From CAYOWK01 sp964407665 (GTDB taxonomy: Bacteria; Pseudomonadota; Alphaproteobacteria; Caulobacterales; Hyphomonadaceae), in NCBI GenBank assembly GCA_964407665.1, contig CAYOWK010000013.1:1-64000 (forward strand): a stretch of 64,000 nucleotides of DNA. The letters run 5' to 3'. Under the pieces are notes generated by a model that made no database searches, was not told where the DNA came from, and was given only the letters and a program-made list of their open reading frames with translations. Each line of letters opens with the position of its first letter. The first letter of the stretch is position 1. The position numbers and the translations under genes were made by a program. This document shows positions 63,339 through 64,000 of the stretch, piece by piece.

Positions 63339-64000
63339 TCAGCCGAGGTAGAACATCACGCGGTAGACGAGGTCGTCGTTCTGCAGGGTGCATCCGGCTG
63401 CTGCGCTGCTGTCGGCGACATATCGCGATGCCGAGAGGGACTTGCGGACGCCTTCGGCAAAGCCACGGCTTGGAATGGATGCAAGTTCGGTGACGCTTGT
63501 CACCTTGCCAGTATTGTCCGTGGTCACGCGCATGATGACGCTGCCGACCATGCCGGAATACGTCTTGCTCGCCGGGTAGGTGATCTTGGGGCCCTTCAAA
63601 TCCCCGCTGCAGAAGGATTCCGGCGTCCCGGAGCCGGGGTTCTGCCCGGCGCCCGGTTCCTTGAGCTCGCGGGGCTGGAGCTTGTTGTTCAGAAGGCTGC
63701 CGGTCTGGGCGTAGGTCGATGTGAGGTAGGACTCTATGGCGATGGCCCAGGCTTCGGCTTGCCATTTGGCGTCCCAGTGGGTGCGGCGGGCGGCGGGGGT
63801 GGTCGAGGCGTCGATGCGGTCGATCACGCGGTCGTGGGCGTCTGCCATGCGAGTGTAGTGATCGTTCCGGCTATTGGTCTGGCGGACACGGCCAGCCATA
63901 AATGCAGCCGCGGCGGCCTGTACCTCGGCGTTCGAGACGCGGCCCGCGTGGACGTCCCCTGCCCGCTGCAGATACTCGGCGGCGGCGGTGGCGGCCTTGC
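63339..64000 (-). CDS. TonB C-terminal-domain protein, 5' part cut by the right edge
   Basis: This is the last ~219 codons of a gene that continues past base 64000. The N-terminal visible part is helical (AATAAAEYLQRAGDVHAGRV, MADAHDRVIDRIDASTTPAA), like tetratricopeptide or coiled segments. The C-terminal ~90 residues carry the TonB pattern GSVIMRVTTDNTGKVTSVTE, ASIPSRGFAEGVRKSLSASR and NDDLVYRVMFYLG. Such proteins transduce energy to outer-membrane receptors or bind periplasmic partners. An apparent ATG at 63899 is internal because the frame stays open upstream. Confidence 0.75.
   Translation of the reverse strand, partial: KAATAAAEYLQRAGDVHAGRVSNAEVQAAAAAFMAGRVRQTNSRNDHYTRMADAHDRVIDRIDASTTPAARRTHWDAKWQAEAWAIAIESYLTSTYAQTGSLLNNKLQPRELKEPGAGQNPGSGTPESFCSGDLKGPKITYPASKTYSGMVGSVIMRVTTDNTGKVTSVTELASIPSRGFAEGVRKSLSASRYVADSSAAAGCTLQNDDLVYRVMFYLG

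Overview
The window is GC-rich, gene-dense bacterial chromosome. Several features point to Alphaproteobacteria, probably Caulobacterales or Hyphomonadaceae-like. These are an N-terminal-half nuoABCD order, a GTTC-N7-GTTC LexA box between ssb and uvrA, the gyrA-coaD-cyclophilin operon, the sdhE-mfd pair, a Mg-type HemB, and the many TonB-receptor, S46-peptidase and acyl-CoA genes. No transposase, integrase, phage gene or CRISPR array was found. The assignment is inference from gene content only.

Layout. 1-1979 is the promoter-proximal part of the nuo (complex I) operon, running off the left edge. A tRNA-Asp follows. 2377-5908 is an operon of M1 peptidase, DUF6702 and a short prepilin peptidase. 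Next come an alpha-methylacyl-CoA racemase, a DUF2200 gene, a DUF1796-like gene, then mfd, sdhE and a small HTH gene. 12961-15470 is the centre of interest. 15586-25300 holds rlmB, a glycosidase lipoprotein, a long repeat, a membrane-anchored unknown, hemB, GNAT and ATP-grasp genes, and an HxlR/oxidoreductase divergon. 25380-33514 holds xseA, purD, a kinase-like gene, DUF3011, the second repeat copy and pccB. 33717-45808 holds catalase, a TonB receptor, a nucleoside transporter, an S46 peptidase, cytochrome c, HD and thioredoxin genes. 46420-51693 is an acyl-CoA catabolism cluster with two acyl-CoA dehydrogenases. 53098-61776 is core information processing (cyclophilins, coaD, gyrA, ssb, uvrA). 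61966-64000 holds an HU-like protein, a membrane protein and a partial TonB-like gene.

Main discovery. 12961-14589 encodes a bacterial Ro60 (TROVE) protein, Rsr. The roughly 1 kb upstream, which at first looks like broken tRNA genes, resolves into five tandem Y RNAs (Y1-Y5) on the same strand. Each is closed by a long 5'/3' stem carrying GGGCCG-N8-GGGTTATC (slightly altered in Y5) and a 3' ACAYGYCYG motif, very like the Ro-binding helix of animal Y RNAs. Y2-Y5 each carry a circularly permuted tRNA-like module. Its acceptor stem is sealed by a short loop (GNRA in three of four), so it cannot be charged. Y2-Y4 are permuted one way (break in the anticodon/variable region) and Y5 another (break in the D-loop). 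Y1 has no tRNA module. Y5 lies in the rsr 5' leader, 25 bases before the start codon. The promoters proposed before Y1 and before Y5 share one architecture: a -35 box, 4 bases, the palindrome GTGCA-N3-TGCAC, then a -10 box. This suggests one regulator controls both the RNA array and the rsr mRNA. A small HTH gene 2 bases after rsr is a candidate.

Other points worth checking are a 569/469-bp inverted pair of noncoding repeats about 13 kb apart, a possible pseudoknot RNA before the M1 peptidase, a DUF3089 hydrolase lacking its nucleophilic serine, and a GNAT/ATP-grasp pair that may build a small peptide. All pairings and motifs were read by eye; no folding or database search was run.
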